A stretch of 64,000 nt of DNA, taken from Planococcus citri. Lineage: Eukaryota; Arthropoda; Insecta; Hemiptera; Pseudococcidae. Position numbers and translations under genes: made by a program. Below, piece after piece: positions 1 through 11,876 of this stretch. The notes under the pieces were generated by a model. That model had not been told where the DNA came from. It ran no database searches and worked only from the letters and a program-made list of their open reading frames with translations. Location: NCBI RefSeq assembly GCF_950023065.1, contig NC_088681.1, positions 28,988,836-29,052,835 on the forward strand, in the 5' to 3' direction. How positions within the stretch are numbered: the first letter of the stretch is position 1; every line of letters starts with the position of its first letter.

Positions 1-3000
1 TTTGAGGAAATTACCTATTTCTCTGGAGTGACTGAAAATGAATTACAGAGTAGAAAAATGTTTAAACTGCATGAACAAAATAATGAAAAAATGGTGAACG
101 TATAAATTTTGCCTTCGAAAATATGCTCAATTTCTACGAATTTTTTGAAAAATGATCGCGCTTGTTGGGATAGGTGCCTCATTTGTAAGCAGACGAATTA
201 CTTTGCCTCAAAAAAATACCTATTTAACAACAAAATAATAAGGGAGTGGCGAGAAGGAGAGTGGGGAGGGGGGAAGGAAAGGAAGAATTTTTGCAATAAT
301 TCGTAACTTGATTTTTATTTTCAACTCCAACACCTTTTACCGACTTTTTTTCCTTTCTCCCTTTTCATAGAAATTTTTCAAAAACCACTATAAATAGAAA
401 AATGAATAGGTAACTAATGAAATAAAGCAGAAGCTCAAGATCGGTTCAAACTCGCCACTAATTGACTCAGAATGTTGAAAATTGATTCGAATTAAATTTT
501 AGCTATTTACTGGCGAATCTTTCATTTTTTTTCAAAAACAAATCTAAAATAGAGTAGTCCACAAACCAAATTTCAGCGTTCTACGAGAACTTTAATTGGA
601 GAAAATTTTGATGTTTTTTCATTGCAAATGAGGCAAATTTGAAATTGTAAAATTTTTTCAGAAAATCGAACATTTAAATTCAGTTCTTGAAATTTTGCTT
701 TGAGTTGTATTTTTGGATAGGCACTGTTTAAAATTTTCTCAGTCTGGTCCAAAGAGTTTCATTTTTTTTTTTTTTGAAGAAATTTGTATGAATTGGAAAA
801 CAGATTAAGAGGACTTGCAGCGTTGTAGAAAATTGTTTGCCTTCAAAATTACAATAATTTGAACATTCTAAGGGGATCAAATGTGTTTTCGTCTCTTCGT
901 AGAGCAGAAAAGTTCAAATTTCTTGTGGCACAGTTTCAAGCAAAGTGGGTTTAAATTTGCAGATCTGCTCGAAGATCATTAATTATACTTCAATTTTCCA
1001 TACGTCTCATCAAAAAGTTCAAAAATATCAGAAAAACAACCTACTGTAGTACATTTAGGAGCTCCATCTTGAGGTAAAATTTTACCTCGAAAAGTTTTGC
1101 AAAACAAGCTGGTTCAAATATCCGAATCTCCGTAACACGAAGAGGGCGAAAAAAATAATTCCACGTGCTGTAACTTTATCATCTCATCGCAGCTCATTAA
1201 AGAATAATAATGATAATTCGCGCCAACTAGGTATATTTTTACAAATGAATCAACGTACCGTGTAAAAACGTAGACAAAAAGTGCTGATTGCGTAAGGTTT
1301 AATTTTTTCAAACTGCTTCCGGACTTTTTCTCTCAACAACGATGAAAAATTTCTAAAATCAACATCACCAATCGACGCTCTCTCAACTTTACCCCTGTAA
1401 ATGATTCCGGGTCATCGTTTTCACCCCCAAGTTCCCCTCGTACCTACCTATTCCATTCTGTAAAACTACTACCTACAACAACACTAATATCGCCGAGTAA
1501 ACAAACGAGCAGGAGAGCGGCCAGGAGGGAAATCGCCGCCGTCGTCAATTCACAAAACTTCAATTAAGTCGTTTCGATGAATTTAGTATTGGCGGGAAAA
1601 AAATCGAAAGAAAAAAAGAGGTAGCCTAATTCCGCATTTAGTTTGAATGTGACGTCAATATCACTGTATACGAGTGAAAGAAAATAAGACCGAATTATAA
1701 GCGTGTAATTTTAGCAAAAATATCCGGCCAATAATACGAACAATCTTCGATACAAGTAGGTGTTTCATCGTATTACGTATACAAACAAAGTAGATATCAC
1801 TATGCCATCCGTATTTCGCTATAGGTAATTTAGTAATCGAATTTCGACGCCTAACGACAACCGATTAAATTTTTCATTAAATGTTCAACGGGCTAGAAAG
1901 AGAGTTTTTATTGCTTTGTTTTAATAACGTTAACATTTTCGCTTGTTCGACCACGCTTAAGGGGCTTCGAGATAACGCGCAAATCCATAGTATTAAAAGC
2001 AAATGCTCGTATCGTCGTTCGTCGACACTGTAACATAGTTATTCGAAAGACATCTGATTTCTTCGCCGATGCCTTATATTCTATACAGGCTACAGCTACG
2101 CACTTTTCAGCTTTTCGAGAATGGAAAAATTCAAATTAACGAAGCTCTTTTCGTTCTCCTTTGATTACGTCGAATTGAAAGAATCCATACGTACGGTATA
2201 AGTACCTACCTATTTCGAAACGATTGTAAATACACGTTAGATTGCCTATTCATCTTTCTTAAAAGAGCATTCGAGTCGGAGATTTCGATTTCGAAACAGC
2301 CAATCTTGAGGTAGGTTGTTGTTTCATTACACCGAAGCCAGGCTCTGTTTAATTTAATCGATTTCCAACTATAAAGTGAACTAATTTGTTACAGAGTTAC
2401 TTTGTTGTTGCTGCTACTTTTGAAAAAGCCAACAAAAACCCAAATAAAAAGCATTAAGAATTTTCCGGTCATATGTGTTTACTTTTTCCCCTCCTTATGT
2501 ACTTCTTCTTTCATAGCCTAATACTACGACGCGTATATTTGAACTTCGTTATATACTTTTCCTTTTCTGTACCCTTTTTTTTCTTTCTTTAAAGGAAAAA
2601 AAAATAACATTCAAAAGCAAAAGAGAGTATATCCAGATCCACTTTCGCAATTTTTTTCTTTTTAATTTTCATACACCGTCATAAGGGAGAAAAAAATTTT
2701 CAAATCTCGACAGAAAAGCTGCGGGTATATATTCTTTGGAATATTATTTTTTCTACATTTTTCGCAAACAATTTGGAAAATATGTTTTCATTCTTTGCTA
2801 TACGCGAGGTACCTACTCGTACTTGACCATCAATCGTAAAACTGGACTATGGCCAAGCATTCTTACACAAGTAACAAGTTATATGTATAAGGTACCTTAT
2901 ACGTACGTCTACGTATACTATACATTGAGTAAAAAGCAATACTATATTCGGCTGCTGCGAAGAAAGTTGGCAACCCTCGACATCATATTTTGCGAACTTG

Positions 3001-4863
3001 GGCCCGCCTGGCCCACCGCGCGCTAAAACAACACACAAGAAAATAAATGACTTCCCAATCGTGAATACGCGGGAAATTTTTTCAGCCAGTTTGCGCGCCA
3101 TCCATTTGTACCTCGAGGTGATTTGTTTTACGTCAAGTGTGCGGCCATTTGGGAAAAGTAAGTAATCGTCTCATTTGTAATGATAAATTTTTCTATTCAA
3201 TAAAATAAACACATTTTTTTCTCTCGCTTTCTCTGTACGTTTTTCTTGTCTGTTTTTCTAGTTTACGTTTAGTTATAGGTGTTTGTTTCCAGATACCGGA
3301 TAAATATTTCATACGGTTTTTAGAGGTAGGAAGGGAGTAAGGCCAAGAAGGAATGCTTCCAAAAACGATGATTTAATTATTTGGAAATTGGGAAATTCAA
3401 CTTTGATCAAAAAATCCTTATTTTAGAAGAACGCCTTATTCACAAAATTGAAAGTTTTCAAAATTTTTGGAATCACTGCAGAACTTTTTTCCAAAATTTT
3501 TTATCGCAACATAATTGTACCTACGTAAAAAGCACGAGTACAGTTTTCCCAAGTTTCGGACAATTGGAAAAAATATTTTTGAGAAGGGACACCATTTTTC
3601 AGAAAAAATTATCTATGATTTCAATTTTGAATACTCACTATCGAGTATAATTGTCACTGATATAATTGCTTTATGGTTTGAACGTAAGAGTCTAAAATAA
3701 GTACCTTTTATCTTGCCAAAATCGTAACTCGATGGAAACTCGCATCGTTTAATTGTTTGGAAACCACTGAAAAGGTAGAAATCCGCGTTTCGTGGAAAAT
3801 GTGTTGTTTTTAACTACAAATTTATGCTGCAGGCTCGAAATTGAGCTTTAACTTGAATTTTAAAAAAGGTCAAGGACTTGTTTTGTGAAGTTATGATTTC
3901 GAAGCACTGAAAATTTTTACGATAAGAAAACACCTCAGCCCTCCAGCTCTTATTTGAAAAAATTTTCAAGTTTTCTTAGTATTACCTTTTTTAAATTTTA
4001 CTCTTTCCTCGCCTTCCCTATATGAAATTTTAAAACCGTATGATATTAGGTATGAAACGCTGAAATTTGTTACTACCTACCTAATGTCAACCATCAGCCA
4101 AAGTGGTTTTTTCTCTCATTTCTTGTCTTTTTGAAGCCTCCGGCACGAGAACTCATTCGTTCCAAGCTTGAAGTTTCTCCATAATTTCGGCTGTGACGAT
4201 TTTGATTCAAAGAACCTTTTGAATAATTTGATTGAATAATAATCACTAATTCTGTTGATTTTAGATAGAAGATTCGAGTTTTGGAAAAAGATGGATTATT
4301 GTTGGGTACCTCTAAAAAAATTTTCGAGCGGAATTTCTACTCCTCAACCCATTTCCTTGGACAGTAAGTATAGCTAAAAAACGCGTTTTTTGCAGGAAAA
4401 AATCGATATCCATGAGTAGTGGGGAGAAAATGCTGGTACCACGCAGAACGTATGGGGGAAGCATGGGTCTTTCAACATGATTTTTTAAAACATTTTTTAT
4501 CACAGTGTGGGGGGGGGGGTAAAATTGACAAAAGAAAACTTTGAACCACCACAGCTCCGGGTTGAAGAGTTGGCAACAAAAACTGTTTTCGCCTTTTGCA
4601 AGGAAGTACTTTCTTCCTATACCTATCCATAAAATTGAAATTTTGTCTGCATAAGGCTCATATTTCCAAAAAAAACTGAAAAATTCACCCGTTTTTCGCA
4701 TTTTGTTTGCAAAGTTATGCGAAATATGCGAAAAATGTAGTAGAACAAAATATGTTGAGCGTCAAATTTCACCCTAGAAATCATGTTCAAAAGGAGTTAC
4801 CAAGGATTGTAGCTGTGAATAAAAAAATACCAAAAAATTCAATTTGAGGTCAGAGCAATTTGC
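1..4863. other. Non-coding, AT-rich; no gene recognised
   Basis: No convincing protein-coding exon was seen on either strand; open stretches are short and low in complexity. Around 425-560 lies a degenerate member of a dispersed repeat family that recurs at 7.3, 30.2, 41.9, 44.3 and 58.9 kb. The segment 2940-3170 is more GC-rich and ends in a consensus-like splice donor (GTAAGTAATC at 3158). It could be a 5' exon or promoter of a plus-strand gene, but nothing downstream confirms this. Confidence 0.5.
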
Positions 4864-4865
4864 TA

Positions 4866-5113
4866 CCTTAATGCAAAATCCGTGTATGTCCATCAAAAAC
4901 AAAATCGTCTTTTTGCGTCTCTGATAAGACTCTGGGAAGCCCTGAATTGAAAAATTTGCATCTGAGTACGGTTAAAATGCAGCACCAAAGATGCACGAAG
5001 CTGACCGATGTTCAATCAGAACTCAACGAACCCTTCCGAGCATATCCAAACCTTATCAGTGATGCGTAAAATCGTACTTTTCTGTATGGACATACTCGGA
5101 TTTGGCATTAAGG
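4866..5113. mobile_element. TA-flanked palindromic MITE (mariner-like)
   Basis: The two ends are inverted copies. The left reads CCTTAATGCAAAATCCG and the right, reversed, reads CCTTAATGCCAAATCCG. The similarity continues inward through a GTATGTCCAT block and a CTGATAAG block, so the whole 248 bp folds back on itself. TA lies immediately outside both ends (4864-4865 and 5114-5115), the target duplication typical of Tc1/mariner-type elements. There is no coding capacity, so it is a non-autonomous element. The superfamily call rests only on the TA duplication. Confidence 0.7.
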
Positions 5114-5354
5114 TAATGAATTCAGTTACAATTCTCACATTCTTTTCAATTTAAACACGTTTCCATAATGCTTGTTGAAAAAATCCTTCGATATGAAAAT
5201 ATTGCAAGTCAAACTTACAAAAAGTTACCCGGCAATTTACCCAAAACCGTTTAGAAGTTTAACTCAAAACCAGTAATTGCAGGAAATACAAATTTCAATT
5301 TCAATTTCAATTTTCAAAAATTTTAACAAGATCTTTTTCAAATCCAAAAAGTAC

Positions 5355-5824
5355 TGTACCAGGAGGGGATGTGCCCGCAGCTTCCACCTAATGGGAAGTT
5401 GTGCTCCTTTGGAAGTGGTAGCACTGCTTATGGAAACTTCCATAAGGCAGAGCCATCTATTGGACTTGGTTCATGGACCACTTCCAATGCTGTAATGTTG
5501 GCACAGCTTACAGTTTTTATAGGTATAGCCTTACTCGCGTAACGTTCTTATACCTACTTATTGTGCTAGGGAAATTATTTTAGGCCTATGTGCCACGTAC
5601 TGTATTGTCTCTCAATTGTTTTAGTAATTAAGTTGTACTTTACTTGTTAAATACAACTTATTACAAGTGCGCACTTTATGTGTTTTATTACAAGTTGCAT
5701 AGCAACACAGTTTTACTCAGAACTCGTATGTCTGAGCGAAGAACGAGGGTTTCCCAAGTTCATTTATGTGGTTTAGGAAGACGTCTTCACTTTTAGTAAG
5801 TAGAAGTACTCCCAGTCCTACACA
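5355..5824. mobile_element. Candidate solo LTR, TSD GTAC
   Basis: The segment begins TGTACCAGGAGGGG and ends CCCAGTCCTACACA, giving TG...CA termini with imperfect inverted similarity (TGT..AGGA.GGGA). GTAC occurs immediately outside both ends (5351-5354 and 5825-5828), consistent with a 4-bp duplication of Ty3/gypsy-type integration. No internal region or second LTR is visible. GTAC is a self-complementary word common in this window, so chance is a real alternative. Confidence 0.45.
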
Positions 5825-5828
5825 GTAC

Positions 5829-6272
5829 CATACACACGTGTTCAACAAATCTTACCAAAATTCAAAAACTTTGAAAAAAAAATCCCAAAATTGTCATCTA
5901 AAATTTGTTCTAAAGCATGGATTGCTTCAAAATCAGATTATTGTCCCAAAATCAAGAGGTAATTTATGCGATTATACATGGAAAAGTCAGGTCAACATTT
6001 TATGAAAGTGAATGATAAAATTATACAATAAGCTTATATCTTTCAATGGAGATTACAAACCCTAAAAAAAATTGACCTGCCACTTAATCCAAAATTGGCT
6101 TGACAATGAGAGAAAACAATTTTTTGACCAACAATTGACCCATCAAGAGGAGGTCCTTTACCCATACTAAATATTCTGAAAAAAAATATATGTTGTGTAC
6201 TGCATCTATAGAAGTGATAAACATAGGTAAGTATCATTTACACATTTTTTGGGTCAGAATTTTTCTATTTTT
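5829..6272. other. Intergenic or intronic, nothing recognised
   Basis: AT-rich sequence between the candidate LTR and the SINE. No exon, RNA gene or repeat boundary was recognised. Confidence 0.4.
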
Positions 6273-6283
6273 AAAGAGAACTT

Positions 6284-6696
6284 ACGCTCTGTGGGTAGTG
6301 GGATGAGTCATGGCTTTCTGAACAAGAGGTTGTGGGTTCGAATCCCACTAGAGATGCAAGTGTTAACGTGTAATGTATCTATTGTAGTGCATTTAACATC
6401 TATTATACATTAAGCTCTGAGCATCAGAATAGCAGAGGTAACAGAAATGCATGGCAATCTGTTGCTGGTGTCAAAAAGCTGTAACTGGTTTGAGCACCTA
6501 TAGGTAGCATGATTACATGAACTCAGGGTTGCAAAAACCCGGCTAGTGATGTATCAATTACTCTATAGATAACATAGAAAGCAACAGGAAACTACTGCGT
6601 GAAAGCTCATAAAAATGTATTCGCCTCACTCTGTTAGGGTACCATTAAATGCAATTTCCAATGTCCTGTAAAGGATATGGAAACCTGACAATGATG
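6284..6696 (+). mobile_element. tRNA-derived SINE, copy 1 (11-bp TSD)
   Basis: A 413-bp SINE. Its head is tRNA-like, with an A-box-like segment at about 6290-6301 and a perfect B box GGTTCGAATCC at 6335-6345, the internal Pol III promoter of tRNA-derived SINEs. A unique body follows, and the tail is degenerate trinucleotide (GACAATGATG). The 11-bp word AAAGAGAACTT flanks it exactly (6273-6283 and 6697-6707), showing target-primed insertion. The same head, body and tail occur inverted at 33612-35576, which defines the family independently. The partner LINE is unknown. The trinucleotide tail resembles RTE-type tails, and the RTE-like fragment at 36.4 kb ends in GATGATGATG, but that link is inference. 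Confidence 0.88.
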
Positions 6697-6759
6697 AAAG
6701 AGAACTTGAAAAAATGAATAGGAAAGGAAATCGAGAGGAAAAATGTAAAATTACAAAGA

Positions 6760-7040
6760 TTGATTTTAAAAATGAAAAAAGCAGCACTTTTTAGACAGAT
6801 TCTGACAATCGTTAGGACTTTTTGACAATTTTTGCAAAAGCTGTACTTTCCGAATATTTCAGCTAACAACAAGATTTTACTGACCATTTCGGCATAAAAC
6901 AGAACTTTTTGGATAACTTGTTAATAAAAGGTCTTTGCCTACAATATCTTGTCAAAAAAGTAGAACTTGCTGGCAATTTTGACAAGAAGCAGCTGAGTTT
7001 TAAAAACTTGTGCTAAAAGCAGAAGTTTTTTTTTGCAATA
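6760..7040. repeat. Degenerate tandem repeat, unit about 40-50 bp
   Basis: The theme 'AAAGCAG.ACTTTTTGACAATTTT' recurs in drifting form (GCAGCACTTTTT, GCTGTACTTTCC, ACAGAACTTTTT, GTAGAACTTGCT, GCAGAAGTTTTT). A similar but distinct pattern sits at 57.83-58.12 kb (ACTTGCTTTTTGCAAA, TCTCGCTTTTTT). No function is suggested. Confidence 0.55.
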
Positions 7041-9417
7041 ATTTATTTATTTTAGCAAAAAAACAGTTTTTTTTGATAGGTAACTACGAAAAAAATAAAT
7101 TGGCAATACCCATTGAAAATGAAAAAAAAAAAAAACATTTTTTGGTAACTGAAATGTCATTTCATCTGGGATGTCGAGAGCCAATGCGGGCCTGGGGCAA
7201 ATATAATTTGGTCCTATTTCTAGGGACGAAACTATCAATAGAGGTAGGTTCGACTAATAATTTGGGAACTGATATTGGAAAACATACCAATGAGGAACAT
7301 AAAATCGGCTGGAGGCTCTAGAACGGCTCAAAACCGTCATCAATCGACTCGGGAGGTCGAAAATAGGATAGAGACCAAATTTTAGCTTTCTTGGTCGATT
7401 TGCTAAAAATTTTGATCCAAATTTGAATTTGAAAAAGTTTGCCAGAAATTGACAAATGAATTTCAACACTTTAAATTTTGACTGGTGGCATATTTTGAAG
7501 ACCAATTTCGATACCTCTTAGCCCGGCTTGAAATTGTTTGTGCCGGTATAGGGATAGTTACTGTTATGGTTAGTAGGTTATATAATAATCATGTGACATT
7601 TCCTAACTACAAATAGTACCAATTTATTTGACCACTTGACCAGATAATATAACGTCATGTAGCTTATTATTTCTCAGTTGATGGTTAATTTAGCTCATCT
7701 GAAATGTACGGCCTATCGAAAAGGAAATGTGGGATACAACACATTTTGATGTCACGCCTATTAATGAAACTCTATTGATGTGCATGATGAATGTATTTGT
7801 AGTGCCTGTATGTAATTTTACGCAAAATTGAATTTACATTGTTTTATCAAATTGTCCACCGGGTTATAGTTATGTTCGCCAATTTCAAATTAATTTCATA
7901 ATAGGGTACAATAGGTACAATACTCGAGTGACGGAAGAAAAAAGCAAACCACATTTTTCCATGTTCATCTATCAACCTTACGCACAAATTAACTGTGGAT
8001 ATTTGCAAAGCGATTTCCATAGCCCAAAGTTCATCGAATTTTTGCTGATTGATTTTCACTCTTCATCAGTATTAACCTATTGATCCGGTTTAATTTGGAA
8101 TAATTAAGTATAGGCACACTCTAGTAAAATCTTGCATTTTCACAGCTACAGACTCATCTATCGATACGTTATTCGGCATAGGCAAAGGCAAAAAGGGAAA
8201 TAGCCTTAAGCGAGCAACGCAGCTGTACGCTACCGTATACTCATTCAAAATTTCAAAGAGGATAAAACGCACGTTTCAAGCATTTGAGAGAAAACGTACC
8301 GTACACAATTTCACTATTCTACCAAAGTTTACTGGCACTTAACACTGTTTCAAATACATTGTACATCGTTAACCTCATACCATAGTAAAATAGTAGTGTA
8401 TTTCATCGTCGTGAAGTACATTTAATGAAATTAAGAACGCGTAGATACAGTGTACACTACCATAAGTATACTTACCTACTGCATAGACAGAGCAACGTAG
8501 AAATTACTTGACATACAATTGTATTGTACACATACAATACAGTATAAGAGTATAGTCGAGAAGAGAGATATTACGCGAGAAAAACAAACGCCAGTAATTT
8601 ATTCGCGGTTTGTATTCGCGTCATCCTCGTGTAATCCGCAAAATGACGCAATTTCCGTCGACTGCCTGAACTTTGATGCCACAAGTCTGTGAAAATCGTA
8701 TTAAACGCGTATTTTAGGGGAGCAATCGAAAACGTAGCGTATTCTTCCTCGACGCACTCACACACACCCAACACAAACCCAGCCCGGACCCGGCATCGCA
8801 CTCGGCGTATGGCACCCTAGAGTACAAGCATCAACTGAAATTTAATCGAATCGAATGTCAAACCATCTATACGCAGGCAAAACGTTAAATTGACCTTTAA
8901 TTACTCAATTTAGGACGGATATTAGAGATAAAAAAATTATAACCATGCTACCCCTCCTTTTTCCTCATCTGTACTGCTCATAAACTGTCGCATAGTTTTT
9001 TTTTCTTCTTTTAAACATCCCTGTATGGGAAGTGAAGCGACCTGGCCAGAGTAGGCTAAGCTAAATTCATCTTTGATACGAACAAAGTTATAACGAATCT
9101 TCATTAATCACCGCTGTAAAATGTTACTAACCTGATTGTATCTTTTTTACCACCATTTGACAAGTCTTCGACCGCGTTGAAAACTTATATAAGTAACTAG
9201 CTACAGAATTGGTACAGTATGTCACGAAAGTATCATTTCTGTAATCATTTTTAAACACTGATAATAACTGTAAGGTAGGTAATTTAAACGACCATCTGAG
9301 CAGTGTTCAATTTTCACCAGGAAATGTTATCAACGTTGAAGGGATTTTTTTGCCTATATTATAGTAAGGCACAGGATGTTTCAAAAGTGAATTTTCTTTT
9401 TACAGTTTTTGAGCTGC
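7041..9417. other. Non-coding; dispersed-repeat copy at about 7295-7510
   Basis: No recognised gene. The part at 7295-7510 belongs to the dispersed family with words GGAGGCTCTAGAA, CAATCGACTCGGGAGG, CCAAATTTTAGCTTTC and GGTCGATTT. The part at 8570-8820 is more GC-rich with several CpG dinucleotides and could be a promoter or exon edge, but I could not assign it to any protein. Confidence 0.4.
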
Positions 9418-10440
9418 GGGTCATTCCACAGCTCAATTCGACCAACATTTTTGAGTCATGTCCTTCGATTTCGCTCAATTTTTCTTACAATGTCTATACC
9501 CACCCAATAGGTAAGTAAGAAACCCCCAATCAGTTTTGTCCCACCCTCCTCAGTGGGCGGGTGGGGGGGGGGAGCTTCAGTTATTTTCACATTGTCTCGA
9601 GGTACTCAACTTCAGCAGCGCATATCTCCAAAACTATTATGATACGTATTTTGATCAAAACTGATTTCACAGTTCGAAAGAGCATTGCATTTTGAACTTT
9701 TTAAGTATTGTGAAATGTTCAAAAGTTCAGTTGAACTTTCAAATTGAAAGTTCAAATTTCAAAATGGCGATGTAAGTGGGAGCTACCATTTAAAATGCTG
9801 AAAAAATTCCCAGGTGCTTTTTCGAGATATTTAATTTTCGAGATGGGATCTTTTAATGGAGGGGAGCACTCCCTCCCACCCCCAAATTTGGGCAAAACTT
9901 TCAAAAAAAATTAGGGGTATGTGATATACCAAATTGTATATTTTTGGTGACGCCGAACACGAATATGACGTCAGATTTTTGATTTGACTCCATTCACGCG
10001 GCCCCCAGCACCTCTCCAAAGGGAGTAAATGTCAAAAAAATAGTTGCATTCGTGTGACACATGAAATTGTACCTGTTTTCGATTTTTCTGAACACGAATA
10101 TTGCCTTGGTTTCCAAATTGACCTTTTCCGATGGCCCTCAGAACCTCTCCGAATAGGTAAAAGTCCAATAAATTGGTAATGATTTCCATATTCAGAGTAA
10201 GATCGTATTGGAATATAGGTATATCTTTTGCAAACGAGTATTTTACTGTATAAATTTTTGGGACTCTACTCATTGGGGGTGGTTCTGGGGGCCATGGATG
10301 AGGTCAATTTGAAAAAATGTCATGATATGTACTCAACAGTTTTTCAACTGCAATGTTCATTACTCTTGACCAGTTTGGGCTACAGAATTCATTTCCATAC
10401 CTTCAAAAATCAGGCCGGTAGGTGCTACAGTACAGTTCTT
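9418..10440. repeat. Degenerate foldback-type element, relative of the 42.4-47.6 kb element
   Basis: It opens with CGGGTCATTCCACAGCTCAA followed by TTCGACCAA, nearly the same terminus as the large foldback element (GGGCCATTCCACGCCAATTC at 42409). Inside, a block of about 135 bp with the core 'GGCCCCCAGCACCTCTCC' appears at 9985-10030. It recurs at 10122-10168 and then in inverted orientation at 10270-10315. No right terminus was found, so the end coordinate is approximate and the element is probably decayed or truncated. Confidence 0.45.
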
Positions 10441-11876
10441 CAACTACAACAGCAATGATAAAGTTGCAGTTAAAGAATTTTGAACTACTTTACCTCAACT
10501 CGATGTCATTGTTTGTATGTATAAAAATTACCACCTACACCTACAGTTGAGTAGGACTTTTGCGACACACTGTACACAGACTAAAAATATGAGCTTACTT
10601 TAGGTACCCAAAGGATTTAAAATACCTATCGCAAAATATCCTATGTAAAGTTACGACCGCAAATTATTTTTAGTCTCTCTTTTATTTTCACCAGATTTTT
10701 CATCCTCAGTTCCCCTTTTCATTGGTGTTTTGTATAACGAGAACTTTAGTGGCTATAATTACCGACTTATGTCGATATTCTTACGTGATATTTTTTATAA
10801 ATATCAAGCCAGCGACCAGCTCTATAGTAAATTAACAACGCAGAATGTAAAAAAAAACATGTTTTTCGAACGAATATTTTTAAAATGATTGGTAGGCAGG
10901 TATACAACGTGAAGGTAGGCAATTTTTGCTTCAATAGGTTTTATTATGAATAGAGATGGGATTACATTTTATGGTAAGACATGACATAGTTATTTATATT
11001 ATATGAAACCTGATTTTCTTACTGTTTTATAAATTCTGTGGGCACTCAACTTTTACTGAATGGTAAAATTTATTATCCACATTATGCCTGGCTTGAATAT
11101 ATTGATTTGTAGAGATATCCAATTTGAAGCAGTAGAATATTTTGTTTTGAATAGTGAGACGAGTTTTTTGGTTCATTACATTCTACTGAAATTGGATCAC
11201 TTGTAATACATATGCTTGTAAAAATCTTCTACAACATTAGGATCTCCAACTCTATGAAAAATATCAAAAATTGTGTTACAATCAGTATAATATTATGAGA
11301 CTACCCCCGCATATTAGGGAATTTCTCAGCTCAAAAATGAGAATATTCCAACATGTGACACCTCAAAATGCTTATCTTTGTAACACTAATTTCTCTTCTC
11401 GTGTTGAAAGCCTTCAGCAGGATCAGCAATAACTTTTAAAAATCAATCTCTAGAATACTGTAAGTAGTTCGTTAGAAGGAATTAAAAAAAGAATCCCAAA
11501 GGCCAAAATAGACCAATAGCACAAATTGCAACAGATCAAATCATATCCATTCATGTGAAATCCAATGAGATCTGATTAGACTTGTTTAATTAATCAGAGC
11601 TGGACATTCCCCGGATTCAATAGATTATAGGTAAGTACCAGATTCAATTTGGTCTGGCCACATCAAAGTTCTGGCCTAACCAGATCTAGTCAGATATACC
11701 TAATAATCACATTCTGATCTCATTTTTAAAAAAAATTTCAATAACTTTTTCTAATGGATTACCTATGAAGATCTAAGAACAAAAAATTAATCAAAAGTAT
11801 AAAATTACGAACGGTGAAGCTTCGGTTGAATCTGCCCATTGGTGAATCATGAAAACTGCCACAACTACAACACTGA
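10441..11876. other. Non-coding; short GATC-rich repeat at 11500-11710
   Basis: No gene recognised. From about 11500 to 11710 the sequence is rich in GATCTGATTAGA / CAGATC words and shares phrases such as 'GGACATTCCCCGGATTCAAT' with the satellite at 24.4-25.6 kb. It looks like a small outlying copy of that repeat. Confidence 0.5.

Noticed and set aside
4312..4701. A 129-codon minus-strand frame
   Set aside because: Low-complexity Phe/Lys-rich translation running through a G-run. No motif and no exon signals.
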